From: Kitasatospora gansuensis | GTDB taxonomy: Bacteria; Actinomycetota; Actinomycetes; Streptomycetales; Streptomycetaceae | Direction: 5' to 3' | Length of the DNA stretch: 64,000 nt | NCBI RefSeq assembly: GCF_014203705.1 | Contig: NZ_JACHJR010000001.1 | Span: forward strand, 5,208,001 to 5,272,000 | Shown: in pieces, positions 1-8,381 of the stretch | How the letters are laid out: each line of letters begins with the position of its first letter | Position numbering within the stretch: the first letter of the stretch is position 1 | Position numbers and translations under genes: made by a program | Notes under the pieces: generated by a model | What the model was told of the DNA's origin: nothing | The model's database searches: none | Seen by the model: the letters and a program-made list of their open reading frames with translations, nothing else

Positions 1-2
1 TC

Positions 3-230
3 CGGGTGCCGGGCCAACGGGAGGAGTTCCGCCGGGAGTTGGCCGCGGCCGGGGTGGGGACCGAGGTGTACTACCCGGTGCCGATCCACCGGCTGCCGCC
101 CTTCCCGGGGCGGTGGGAGCTGCCGGAGACCGAGCGGGCGGCGGCCGAGGTGGTCGCGCTGCCGGTGCACCCCACCCTGTCCGAGGCCGAACTGGCCCTG
201 GTGGTCGAGGCGGTGCGGCGTGCGGTCTGA
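3..230 (+). CDS. DegT/DnrJ/EryC1/StrS-family sugar aminotransferase, C-terminal fragment
   Basis: Only the C-terminal ~75 codons lie in the window; the gene begins upstream of base 1. The segment has the family's end signature, a G-V-G-T-E-V-Y-Y-P-V-P-I-H stretch followed by ALPVHPTLSEAE. In this PLP-dependent family that region helps form the sugar-nucleotide pocket. These enzymes transfer an amino group to a keto-sugar nucleotide. The stop codon overlaps the next start by 11 bases, so the two are translationally coupled. Next to a Gfo/Idh dehydrogenase and a nucleotide-sugar 6-dehydrogenase, a WbpE-like 3-aminotransferase is likely, but the catalytic lysine is outside the window. Confidence 0.85.
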   Translation, partial: RVPGQREEFRRELAAAGVGTEVYYPVPIHRLPPFPGRWELPETERAAAEVVALPVHPTLSEAELALVVEAVRRAV

Positions 231-1233
231 CGGTCGGTCGGCGGGTCGTGGGCGGCCGCTGCGGGCCGGGCTGATCGGCCTCGGCGCGATGGGACGCAAC
301 CACGCCCGGGTGCTGGCCGCGCTGGCCGGGGTCGAACTGGTCGGCGTGGTGGACCCGGCGGGCGGCACCGCCCCCGGCGGCGTCCCGGTGCTGGCCGAGC
401 TCAACGACCTGCTCGCGCTGGGTGTCGACTACGCGGTGGTGGCCTGCCCGACCGCCCAGCACGAGAGCGTCGGCCTGCGGCTGGCGGTCGCCGGGGTGCC
501 CGCGCTGATCGAGAAGCCGCTCGCGCACGACGCCCGGGCTGCCCGCCGACTGGTGGACGCCTTCCGGGGTCAGGTGGCCGGGGTCGGCCACGTCGAGCGC
601 TACAACCCGGCCCTCCAGCAGCTCAGGGCCAGGCTGGCGAGCGGCGAGATCGGCGAGGTCTACCAGGTGTCGACCCGCCGTCAGGGGCCGTTCCCGCGCC
701 GGATCGCCGACGTCGGGGTGGTCAAGGACCTGGCCACCCACGACATCGACCTGACCGGCTGGATCACCGGCCAGAGTTACGCCTCGGTGGCCGCCAGGAC
801 GGTGCGCAAGAGCGGCCGCCCGTACGAGGACATGGTGGCCGCGGTCGGCACGCTGGCCGACGGCACCATGGTCAGCCACCTGGTGAACTGGCTCAGCCCG
901 CAGAAGGAGCGCTACGTCGCGGTGACCGGCGAGCGCGGCTGCCTGGTCGCCGACACGCTGACCGCCGACCTGACCCTGCAGGTGAACGGCGCGGTGGCCA
1001 CCGAGTGGGACACCGTCCGCACCTTCCGGGGAGTGACCGAGGGCGACGTGATCCGGTACGCCTTCCCGAAACGGGAGCCGCTGATGAGCGAGCACGAGCA
1101 GTTCCGCGAGGCGGTGGCCGGGCGCCCGGCCGAGACCGTCGCGCTGACCGAGGGCCTGCACACCGTGGAGGTGGCCGAGTCGGTGCTGGCCGCCGCCGGA
1201 CGGCAGAGCCTGCTGGGGGTGACGGTCCGATGA
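220..1233 (+). CDS. Gfo/Idh/MocA-family NAD(P)-dependent sugar-nucleotide dehydrogenase
   Basis: This 337-residue protein has an N-terminal Rossmann fold (GLIGLGAMGRNH, residues ~18-29), the EKPLA signature near residue 98 and a GHVERYNPA motif near residue 122, as expected for the family. The GTG start lies inside the preceding gene (11-base overlap) and the stop overlaps the glycosyltransferase start as ATGA, so it sits in a tight operon. Beside an aminotransferase and a UDP-sugar 6-dehydrogenase, the best hypothesis is a WbpB/WlbA-like enzyme oxidising C3 of a UDP-N-acetyl uronic acid before amination. That substrate is inferred from context only. Confidence 0.85.
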   Translation: MRSDGRSAGRGRPLRAGLIGLGAMGRNHARVLAALAGVELVGVVDPAGGTAPGGVPVLAELNDLLALGVDYAVVACPTAQHESVGLRLAVAGVPALIEKPLAHDARAARRLVDAFRGQVAGVGHVERYNPALQQLRARLASGEIGEVYQVSTRRQGPFPRRIADVGVVKDLATHDIDLTGWITGQSYASVAARTVRKSGRPYEDMVAAVGTLADGTMVSHLVNWLSPQKERYVAVTGERGCLVADTLTADLTLQVNGAVATEWDTVRTFRGVTEGDVIRYAFPKREPLMSEHEQFREAVAGRPAETVALTEGLHTVEVAESVLAAAGRQSLLGVTVR

Positions 1234-2327
1234 GCACGCCCGACGTCACCGTGGTGGTCGCGGTCTACAACACCATGCCGTACCTGACGACCTGTCTGAC
1301 CTCGCTGGTCGAACAGTCCATCGGCCAGGGCCGGTTGGAGGTGGTCGCGGTCGACGACGGCTCCACCGACGGCAGCGGCGCCGAGCTGGCCCGGTTCGCC
1401 CGCGAGCACCCCGGTCTGTTCCGGATCGAGCGGCAGGCCAACTCCGGCGGCCCGGCCGCGCCCACCAACCGGGCGATGGAACTGGCCAGGGGCCGCTACG
1501 TGTTCTTCCTCGGCGCCGACGACTGGCTCGGCCCGCAGGCGCTGGAGCGGCTGGTCGCGATGGCCGACCGGTACGAGTCGGACGTGGTGCTCGGCAAGAT
1601 GGTCGGGGTCGGCGGCCGGCACGTCCCGCAGGGCATCTTCGACCGCACCGAGCCCTCGGTGGGCTTCACGGACTCCGCGCTCGCCTGGGCGCTCTCGGAC
1701 ACCAAGCTGTTCCGCCGCGAGCCGCTGGTCCGGCACGGACTGCGCCGCCGGGAGGACCTGCCGGTCTACTCCGACCAGCCGTTCACCCTGCAGGCACTGC
1801 TGCGGGCCCGGCGGGTCTCGGTGCTGGCCGACTACGACTGCTACCACGCGGTGCTGCGCGCCGACCGGGCCAACGCCACGGTGCGCTCGGGACACCGGGA
1901 CCGGCTGCGCGGGCTGACCGAGATCCTGGCCGTCACCGACCGGCTCACCGAGCCCGGCAGCGAGGTTCGCCTCGCCCTGCACCGGCGCCACTTCGGCTGG
2001 GACGTACCGCAGTTGCTGCAGGCCGAGCTGCTCGGGAAGCCCGAGGCCGAGCAGCGCCACGTGGTGGCCGAGGTGGGCCGGCTGGTCCGGGCGCACTGCG
2101 ACGTGCTGGCCGAACTGGGTGAGCCCGAACGGCTCCGGCTCGAACTGGCCCGCGGCGACCGGTTCCGGGCGGTCCGGGGGCTGATCGAGGACGAACTCGG
2201 CCGGGGCACACCGCGGTTCGAGCTGCCCCGGCAGCTCTGGCGCGACATGGTCCCGGAACGGGCCCGGCGCGAACTGCGCCGACGGCAGGGCTGGCGGAGC
2301 TTCGCCAACCGGATGACACGGGGCTGA
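1230..2327 (+). CDS. Family 2 glycosyltransferase
   Basis: The protein has 365 residues from the ATG that overlaps the upstream stop (ATGA). The GT-A fold shows at once: VVVAVYN at the N-terminus, AVDDGSTDGS near residue 45, and the metal-binding GADDWLG around residue 92. These inverting enzymes transfer a sugar from a nucleotide donor, usually at the inner face of the membrane. No transmembrane segment is obvious. The Arg-rich C-terminal ~150 residues look like the accessory domain found on teichoic-acid and capsule transferases. It is probably the polymer-assembling enzyme of this sugar cluster; donor and acceptor cannot be read from sequence. Confidence 0.88.
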   Translation: MSTPDVTVVVAVYNTMPYLTTCLTSLVEQSIGQGRLEVVAVDDGSTDGSGAELARFAREHPGLFRIERQANSGGPAAPTNRAMELARGRYVFFLGADDWLGPQALERLVAMADRYESDVVLGKMVGVGGRHVPQGIFDRTEPSVGFTDSALAWALSDTKLFRREPLVRHGLRRREDLPVYSDQPFTLQALLRARRVSVLADYDCYHAVLRADRANATVRSGHRDRLRGLTEILAVTDRLTEPGSEVRLALHRRHFGWDVPQLLQAELLGKPEAEQRHVVAEVGRLVRAHCDVLAELGEPERLRLELARGDRFRAVRGLIEDELGRGTPRFELPRQLWRDMVPERARRELRRRQGWRSFANRMTRG

Positions 2328-2340
2328 GGGGGAGTTGACG

Positions 2341-3630
2341 GTGGGTCGGACGATCTGTGTGGTCGGTCTCGGGAAGATCGGGCTGCCGCTCGCGGTGCAG
2401 TGTGCCGGAAAGGGGCACCGGGTGCTCGGCGCGGACACCGCGCCCTTGGTGGTCCGCCAGGTGAACGACGGTCAGGCGCCGTTCCCCGGTGAGGCGGACC
2501 TGCCCGAGCGCCTCAAACTCGCTGTCACCGCTGGGCAGTTGACGGCACACTCGGACACCTCGGCGGCGGTCGCCGAGGCGGACGCCGTGCTGGTCGCGGT
2601 GCCGCTGCTGACCGGCGAGGACGACCAGCCGGACTTCACCCTGCTGGACGCCGCCACCCGCGCCGTGGCGGCCGGGCTGCGCCCCGGCACGCTGGTCGGT
2701 TACGAGACCACGCTGCCGGTCGGCACCACTGCCGGGCGGCTGGCCGGCCTGTTGGCCGAGGGGTCGGGGCTCCGGCCCGGGGCGGACTTCGCGCTGGTGT
2801 TCAGCCCCGAACGGGTCTCCTCCGGACGGGTCTTCGCCGATCTGCGGCGCTACCCGAAACTGGTCGGCGGGATCGACGAGCGCTCCACCCGGCAGGGCGT
2901 CGAGTTCTACCGCGAGGTACTGGACTTCGACCCGCGCCCGGACCTGCCCCGCCCGAACGGCGTCTGGGCGCTCGGCTCGGCCGAGGCGGCCGAGTTCGCC
3001 AAGCTGGCCGAGACCACCTACCGGGACGTCAACATCGGCCTGGCCAACCAGTTCGCCCGGTACGCCGACCGGATCGGGGTGGACCTCGCCGAGGTGATCG
3101 AGGCCTGCAACTCGCAGCCGTACAGCCACCTGCACCAGCCGGGCGTCGCGGTCGGCGGCCACTGCATCCCGGTCTACCCGAGGCTCTACCTGGCCGGCGA
3201 CCCGACCGCGACGGTGGTCGAGGCCGGGCGGGTGGCCAACCTGGCGATGCCGGAGTACGCGGTCGGACGCCTGGCCGACGCGCTCGGCGGTCTGACGGAC
3301 CGTGCCGTGCTGGTGCTCGGTGCCGCCTACCGGGGCGGGGTCAGGGAGACCGCGTACTCCGGCGTCTTCCCGCTGGTGGCCGCGCTCCGGGCGGCCGGGG
3401 CGCGGCCGTACGTCGCCGATCCGCTCTACGACGCGGCGGAGCTGACCGCCCTGGGCCTGCCGCCGCACCGGGGCGAGCCGGTGGTGGCGGCGGTGGTGCA
3501 GGCCGACCACGCGGAGTACCGCACGCTGGGGGCGGCCGACCTGCCGGGCGTCCGGGTGCTGCTGGACGGGCGCCGGGTCACCGACCCGGCGCGTTGGGCG
3601 GGCGTGCGGCGGATCGTGCTCGGCGCCTGA
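2341..3630 (+). CDS. Nucleotide-sugar dehydrogenase (UDP-N-acetyl-hexosamine 6-dehydrogenase type)
   Basis: About 429 residues with NAD-binding VVGLGKIGLPLA at the N-terminus, a SPERV motif, the central AKLAETTYRDVNIGLANQ helix and the catalytic cysteine in GVAVGGHCIPVYP. This is the WecC/WbpA group that oxidises C6 of UDP-GlcNAc or UDP-ManNAc to the uronic acid in two NAD+-dependent steps. GTG at 2341 is chosen because a GGGGGAG ribosome site ends 6 bases upstream; the TTG at 2335 would touch that site. It follows the glycosyltransferase by 13 bases and completes the visible part of a uronic-acid sugar operon. Confidence 0.88.
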   Translation: MGRTICVVGLGKIGLPLAVQCAGKGHRVLGADTAPLVVRQVNDGQAPFPGEADLPERLKLAVTAGQLTAHSDTSAAVAEADAVLVAVPLLTGEDDQPDFTLLDAATRAVAAGLRPGTLVGYETTLPVGTTAGRLAGLLAEGSGLRPGADFALVFSPERVSSGRVFADLRRYPKLVGGIDERSTRQGVEFYREVLDFDPRPDLPRPNGVWALGSAEAAEFAKLAETTYRDVNIGLANQFARYADRIGVDLAEVIEACNSQPYSHLHQPGVAVGGHCIPVYPRLYLAGDPTATVVEAGRVANLAMPEYAVGRLADALGGLTDRAVLVLGAAYRGGVRETAYSGVFPLVAALRAAGARPYVADPLYDAAELTALGLPPHRGEPVVAAVVQADHAEYRTLGAADLPGVRVLLDGRRVTDPARWAGVRRIVLGA

Positions 3631-3637
3631 CGGTCCG

Positions 3638-4636
3638 TCACTCGCCCGGGTAGCGCACCCCGACCTGGGCCCGGACGGCGTCCAGCGTGCGCATCACCGC
3701 GAGCGTGCCGTCCAGCGGTACCAGCGGCGACTCGGTCAGCCCCGCCCGCAGGCAGCGGACCACCTCGGCGGCCTCCAGGCCGAGCCCGTGGCCCGGGCCG
3801 CGGTCGAGCACGTACTCCTCGGCGGGCTTCCCGTCCTGGTGCAGCACGAAGCTCGTGGCGTGGAAGAAGTCGGCGGGCAGCTCGATCCGGCCGGTGGTGC
3901 CGTGCACCGAAGCCCGCTGGCCGTAACCGGCCACCAGCGAGCAGCTGAGCAGCGACAGTGCTCCGCCGGGGTGGCCCAGCACGATGCCCGTGTGCTCGTC
4001 CACGCCGTCCGGCGACAGCGTGGCCACCGCCTTGACCTGCTCGGGCTCACCCAGCAGCAGGTGGGCGAAGGAGACCGGGTAGACGCCGAGGTCCAGCAGG
4101 GCGCCGCCGCCCACCGCCGGGTCCCAGAGCCGGTGGGCGGGGTCGGCCGGGGCCGGGAAGCCGAAGTCGGCGTGCACCGCCCGCACCTCGCCGATCGCGC
4201 CGTCCCTGACCAGCTCGACGATCCGGCGGACCGCCGGGTTGAGGTACATCCACATCGCCTCCATCAGGAAGCTGTTCCGCGCCCGGGCGGTGGCGACCAG
4301 CTCCTCGGCCTGACGGACGTTCAGCGTGAACGGCTTCTCGCACAGCACCGCCTTCCCCGACTCCAGCATCAGCGTGGTGGCGGCCAGGTGGGCGACGTGC
4401 GGGGTGGCCACGTACACCACGTCGACCCCGGGGTCGGCGGCCAGTTCCGCCCAGGAGCCGTACGCCCGGGGGATGCCGAAGCGGTCGGCGAAGGCGCGCG
4501 CCGAGGGCTCGCTCCTGGAGGCCACGGCGGCCACCTCGGCGCCGGGGACGGCGAGCAGGTCCTCGGTGAAGGCGGCGGCTATCCCGCCGGTGGCGAGCAC
4601 GCCCCAGCGGATCGGTCGGTCGGAGCTGGTCGTCAT
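3638..4636 (-). CDS. Gfo/Idh/MocA-family oxidoreductase
   Basis: A 332-residue protein with N-terminal GVLATGGIAAAFTEDL (dinucleotide fold), ASRSEPSARAFADRFG, and the EKPFTLN signature near residue 95. It has the size and motif order of trans-1,2-dihydrobenzene-1,2-diol or myo-inositol/glucose dehydrogenase relatives. The ATG has GAAGGG seven bases upstream. It converges with the sugar operon, 7 bases between the two stops, and is divergent from DUF445. Substrate unknown; no sugar genes share its strand here. Confidence 0.85.
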   Translation of the reverse strand: MTTSSDRPIRWGVLATGGIAAAFTEDLLAVPGAEVAAVASRSEPSARAFADRFGIPRAYGSWAELAADPGVDVVYVATPHVAHLAATTLMLESGKAVLCEKPFTLNVRQAEELVATARARNSFLMEAMWMYLNPAVRRIVELVRDGAIGEVRAVHADFGFPAPADPAHRLWDPAVGGGALLDLGVYPVSFAHLLLGEPEQVKAVATLSPDGVDEHTGIVLGHPGGALSLLSCSLVAGYGQRASVHGTTGRIELPADFFHATSFVLHQDGKPAEEYVLDRGPGHGLGLEAAEVVRCLRAGLTESPLVPLDGTLAVMRTLDAVRAQVGVRYPGE

Positions 4637-4756
4637 GCGTGACACCCTTCGGAGGTCCGGTCCCTCGCGGGCCCGGAGCGTGCTGCGTCCCTGATCTGTC
4701 CCGGAGAAGAACGTGGCTACGTCGGATGATCGGGCCGGGCGGGGCAGACTATCCAG

Positions 4757-6058
4757 GTGAGCGTCGATCAGAAGGTCAGGCCGGTGACCGGTTTGGGCGT
4801 CAGCTTCACGGCGGCCGACGAGGAGAAGCGCCGGGGCGTCCGGCGGATGAAGCTGTTCGCCACCGGGCTGCTCGGGCTGGCCACGGTGGTGTTCGCGCTG
4901 GCCACCTGGGCGGACGCGGCCGGTGCGGGAGCCTGGGCCGGGTACGTCGCGGCGGCGGCCGAGGCGGGGATGGTGGGTGCGCTGGCGGACTGGTTCGCCG
5001 TCACCGCGCTGTTCCGCCGCCCGTTCGGACTGCCGATCCCGCACACCGCGATCATCCCGACCAAGAAGGACGCCTTCGGCCAGTCGCTGGGCGACTTCGT
5101 CGGCGACAACTTCCTCTCCGCCCCGGTGGTCCGGGACCGGCTGGGCCGGATCGGCATCGCCCGCCGGCTCGGCGAGTGGCTGGCCGCGCCGGGCAGCGCC
5201 GAGCGGGTCACCAGCGAGGCGGCGGCCGCGCTGCGCGGAGTGCTCGCGGTGCTCAACGACGACGACGTGCAGGCCGTGGTGGCCGAGGCGGTCACCCGGC
5301 GGGCCGCCGCCACCTCGGTGGCCGAACCGGCCGGGCGGCTGCTCGGCAAGGTGGTCGCCGACGGCGGGCACCACGGGGTGGTGGACCTGATCGCCGTCCG
5401 GGTGCACGACTGGCTGACGGAGCATCACGAGGATGTGGTCCAGCGGGTCACCCAGAAGACTCCGGGCTGGACCCCGAAGTTCATCGACCATCAGGTCGGT
5501 GAGCGGGTCTACAAGGAACTGATGCGCTTCGTCACCGACATCCGGGACGACCCGCAGCACCCGGCCCGGGGCGCCGTCGACAACTTCCTGGCCGACTTCG
5601 CCACCGAACTCCAGCAGGACCCGGCCACCATCGCCCGGGTCGAGCGGGCCAAGGCCGACCTGCTGGCCCGCCCCGAGGTGCAGGAGCTGATCGCCTCCTC
5701 CTGGTCGGCCGTCCGAACGTTGATGCTGTCCGCCGCCGAGGACGAACAGAGCGAGCTGCGCCGCCGGATCAGGGACGGGCTGCGCTCGTTCGGCCGGCGG
5801 CTGGCCACCGACGCCAGGCTGCAGGCGAAGACCGACGGCTGGCTGCAGGACGCCGCCCAGTACGTGGTGGAGACCTACCGGGCCGAGATCACCGCGCTGA
5901 TCTCGGAGACCGTGGCGGGCTGGGACGCGGACGACGCCTCCCGCAAGATCGAGGCCAACGTCGGCCGGGACCTGCAGTTCATCCGGATCAACGGCACGGT
6001 GGTCGGCGCGCTGGCCGGACTGCTGATCCACACCGTGGCTCTGGCCCTGGGCGGTTGA
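4757..6058 (+). CDS. DUF445 family membrane protein
   Basis: The 433-residue protein carries a helix at residues ~33-52 (LFATGLLGLATVVFALATW), then GLADWFAVTALFRRPFGLPIPHTAIIP-like sequence typical of the DUF445/YjiN family, a long charged cytoplasmic middle, and a final hydrophobic helix (GALAGLLIHTVALALG). Function in this family is not established. A CAGACT element 12 bases before the GTG suggests a possibly leaderless transcript. It ends directly before the adenosine deaminase reading frame, so read-through transcription is likely. Confidence 0.85.
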   Translation: MSVDQKVRPVTGLGVSFTAADEEKRRGVRRMKLFATGLLGLATVVFALATWADAAGAGAWAGYVAAAAEAGMVGALADWFAVTALFRRPFGLPIPHTAIIPTKKDAFGQSLGDFVGDNFLSAPVVRDRLGRIGIARRLGEWLAAPGSAERVTSEAAAALRGVLAVLNDDDVQAVVAEAVTRRAAATSVAEPAGRLLGKVVADGGHHGVVDLIAVRVHDWLTEHHEDVVQRVTQKTPGWTPKFIDHQVGERVYKELMRFVTDIRDDPQHPARGAVDNFLADFATELQQDPATIARVERAKADLLARPEVQELIASSWSAVRTLMLSAAEDEQSELRRRIRDGLRSFGRRLATDARLQAKTDGWLQDAAQYVVETYRAEITALISETVAGWDADDASRKIEANVGRDLQFIRINGTVVGALAGLLIHTVALALGG

Positions 6059-6103
6059 GTGCGGGTTAGCATGGCGCGTCTGCAGCGTACGAAGGAGAAC
6101 GAA

Positions 6104-7147
6104 GTGGTGGCTCAGGGCAAGCGCGGCATCGAGGCGTTCATCGCGGGGATGCCCAAGGCCGAACTGCACGTCCACCACGTCGGTTCCGCCTCCCCGCGGG
6201 TGGTGGCCGAACTGGCCGCCCGGCACGCCGGGCAGAGCAAGGTGCCGACCGACCCGGCCGCGCTGGCCGAGTACTTCAACTTCACCGACTTCGGGCACTT
6301 CATCGAGGTCTACCTGAGTGTGGTGGACCTGATCCGCGACGCCGAGGACGTCCGCTCGCTCACCTTCGGGGTGGCCGAGGACATGGCCCGGCAGAACATC
6401 CGGTACGCCGAACTGACCGTCACCCCGTACTCCTCGGTCAGCCGGGGCATCCCGGACGTGGCCTTCATGGAGGCGATCGAGGACGCCAGGATCAGGGCCG
6501 AGAAGGAACTCGGCGTGGTGCTGCGCTGGTGCTTCGACATCCCCGGCGAGGCCGGTCTGGCCGCCGCCGAGGAGACCACCCGGCTGGCCGTCGACCTGGC
6601 GCCCGAGGGTCTGGTCAGCTTCGGGCTCGGCGGCCCCGAGATCGGCGTGCCGCGCCCGCAGTTCAAGCCGTACTTCGACCGGGCCCGCGCGGCCGGCCTG
6701 CGCAGCGTCCCGCACGCCGGTGAGACCACCGGACCCGAGACGGTCTGGGACGCCCTGCGGGTGCTCGGCGCCGAGCGGATCGGCCACGGCACCCAGGCGG
6801 TCAAGGACCCGTCGCTGCTGGACTGGCTCGGCGAGCACCGCATCCCGTTGGAGGTCTGTCCGACCTCCAACATCGCCACCCGCGCGGTGCAGCGGATGGA
6901 GGAGCACCCGATCCGTCAGATGGTCGACGCCGGCCTGCTGGTGACGGTCAACAGCGACGACCCGCCCATGTTCGGCACCGACCTGAACACCGAGTACGCG
7001 GTCGCCGCCCGGCTGCTTGACCTGGACGAGTCCGGGGTCGCCGCGCTGGCGCGGAACGCGGTCGAGGCGTCCTTCCTGGACGCACCCGGCAAGGCCCGGA
7101 TCATCGGTGAGATCGACCAGTACCTTGCCGGGTGGGACCAGGGCTGA
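6104..7147 (+). CDS. Adenosine deaminase family protein
   Basis: About 347 residues. Family motifs run in order: KAELHVHHVGSAS (metal-binding HxH) near the N-terminus, SVPHAGETTGPETVWDAL (catalytic Glu), RIGHGTQAV, EVCPTSN and VNSDDPPMF (metal-binding Asp pair). These zinc enzymes deaminate adenosine or related purines to the 6-oxo form in salvage. GTG at 6104 is chosen because GAAGGAG lies 7 bases upstream; an in-frame ATG at 6071 would add 11 residues but lacks a ribosome site. The HVHHVGS variant (classical enzymes have HLHLEG) suggests a substrate-divergent subgroup, so true adenosine specificity is uncertain. Confidence 0.88.
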   Translation: MVAQGKRGIEAFIAGMPKAELHVHHVGSASPRVVAELAARHAGQSKVPTDPAALAEYFNFTDFGHFIEVYLSVVDLIRDAEDVRSLTFGVAEDMARQNIRYAELTVTPYSSVSRGIPDVAFMEAIEDARIRAEKELGVVLRWCFDIPGEAGLAAAEETTRLAVDLAPEGLVSFGLGGPEIGVPRPQFKPYFDRARAAGLRSVPHAGETTGPETVWDALRVLGAERIGHGTQAVKDPSLLDWLGEHRIPLEVCPTSNIATRAVQRMEEHPIRQMVDAGLLVTVNSDDPPMFGTDLNTEYAVAARLLDLDESGVAALARNAVEASFLDAPGKARIIGEIDQYLAGWDQG

Positions 7148-7149
7148 GG

Positions 7150-7833
7150 TCAGCCCGCCTGCGGTGAGCTCTGGGTAGTGCGCTCGCGGTGCAGCCAGGC
7201 CCGCTCCGCGAGCGTCCAGGCGGTGGTGGTGAGCAGGTAGAGCGCGCCGGCCAGTGGTAGCAGGACCGCGAACAGCGCGGTGCCGTACGAGAGGTACGGC
7301 ATCAGCGCGGCGCCGGGTGCCGAGGGGTCGACGATGCTGCGGCGCCCCCGGCGGAAGCCGACCCAGCCGAGCGCGGCCAGGGCGGCGAACAGGGCCCCGA
7401 AGACGAGCAGTTCGGCGGGGGCGTGGGCGCCGGCCGGGTGCAGGCCGAGCGGGACGCCGAACACGGTCGCGCCGAGCAGGTCGTTCGGCGTGGTGAAGAG
7501 CCGGTACATCACGGTGAAGAACGGCAGTTGGACCAGCATCGGCAGGCAGCCGGTGAACGGCGAGGCGCCCTCGGCACGGTAGAGCTCGGCGCTGGCGGCG
7601 CGGAGCTTCTCCGGCTGCTTGCCGTGCTTCCGCTTCAGCTCGGCGAGCTGGGGTGCGAGCCGGATCCTGGCCCGTTCTCCCCGGGCGGCGGACCGGGACA
7701 GCGGGTGCAGCAGCAGCCGGACGCCGATGGTGAACAGCACGATCGCCAGGGCGGTCGGCAGCGGCTGGGCCAGGGCGGCGACGGCGTCGTGCGCCAGGCC
7801 GACGGCGGGGTCGAGCAGGGTGAAGACGGACAT
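7150..7833 (-). CDS. YidC/Oxa1-family membrane protein insertase, short paralogue
   Basis: A 227-residue polytopic protein lacking the large periplasmic domain of Gram-negative YidC. Hydrophobic helices flank the cytoplasmic hairpin LAPQLAELKRKHGKQPEKLR and the conserved CLPMLVQLPFFTVMYRLF region. YidC proteins insert and fold membrane proteins with or without Sec. Actinobacteria usually have an essential copy beside rpmH/rnpA near oriC; this one sits elsewhere with a DUF6412 partner, so it is probably the accessory paralogue. Its stop lies 2 bases from the convergent deaminase stop. Confidence 0.85.
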   Translation of the reverse strand: MSVFTLLDPAVGLAHDAVAALAQPLPTALAIVLFTIGVRLLLHPLSRSAARGERARIRLAPQLAELKRKHGKQPEKLRAASAELYRAEGASPFTGCLPMLVQLPFFTVMYRLFTTPNDLLGATVFGVPLGLHPAGAHAPAELLVFGALFAALAALGWVGFRRGRRSIVDPSAPGAALMPYLSYGTALFAVLLPLAGALYLLTTTAWTLAERAWLHRERTTQSSPQAG

Positions 7834-7946
7834 GACGGGGTGAGCCCTCCGGGGTCTCGGATACGAGAGGTCGGCGGAGGACGGCCGGTGAGCCGTAGCT
7901 GTTGCTCGGTGTGGTGGCGCGCGATGGGTGTGTCGGCGCGGTGGGC

Positions 7947-8240
7947 TCAGGCGGCCGTCAGGGCCGCGCCCGGTGCCCTGGGGCGACGACGGCCCCGGGC
8001 GTCCGGATCACGCTGGGGCAGGAAGGCGGACCGGAACGCGCGCCTGCGCAGCGCCCGGTCCCGCACCGCGCTCGGAGCCTGCGCCCCGAGCAGCCGGGCC
8101 GTCGACAGCGCGGCCGCCGCCACCCCGGCCAGCAGGACCAGGGTGGCAGCGGCGGCGACGACGCCGAGGCCGCCGGAACCGGCCAGTTGATCACCCGTCA
8201 GCACCCGGACCAGGCCGAGGAGTACGGCGAGCAGTGTCAT
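7947..8240 (-). CDS. Small membrane protein, DUF6412-like
   Basis: A 97-residue protein begun at the ATG with GGAGGAGG upstream on the minus strand. An N-terminal helix (TLLAVLLGLVRVL) and a second Ala/Val/Leu-rich helix (residues ~20-50) precede a strongly basic tail (ALRRRAFRSAF). It lies upstream of, and co-oriented with, the short YidC paralogue, 113 bases apart, which matches the arrangement I associate with DUF6412 proteins in streptomycetes. Function unknown; a helper of the insertase is an inference from position only. Confidence 0.65.
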   Translation of the reverse strand: MTLLAVLLGLVRVLTGDQLAGSGGLGVVAAAATLVLLAGVAAAALSTARLLGAQAPSAVRDRALRRRAFRSAFLPQRDPDARGRRRPRAPGAALTAA

Positions 8241-8321
8241 GGCCGGACCTCCTCCGGTGCGGGGCGAGAGCTTCGGCGTCATCTTACGCCGACGGGGTGA
8301 CGGGTTGGCCGGGCGGGTTCA

Positions 8322-8381
8322 GGTCAGCGGTCCGGTCAGCGGTCCGGTTGGTGGGCCGGTTGGTGGGCCGGTCAGTGGCCC
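8322..8381 (-). repeat. Five 12-bp tandem repeats spanning the stop codon of the Gfo/Idh gene
   Basis: Plus-strand units are GGTCAGCGGTCC x2, GGTTGGTGGGCC x2 and GGTCAGTGGCCC. The gene's TGA lies within the last unit (8372-8374). Read on the minus strand in the gene's frame, the repeats give two further TGA codons, 12 and 16 codons downstream, because the units differ at the TGA/CAA position. The array fills part of the 130-base gap before the DUF6412 gene. Slippage duplication of a gene end is the simplest explanation. Confidence 0.85.

Noticed and set aside
3638..6907. A 1089-codon open frame on the minus strand extending well past the Gfo/Idh gene
   Set aside because: Only the last 332 codons match a protein family. 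The rest is antisense to DUF445 and adenosine deaminase and reads as high-GC shadow sequence rich in Arg, Gly and Pro.
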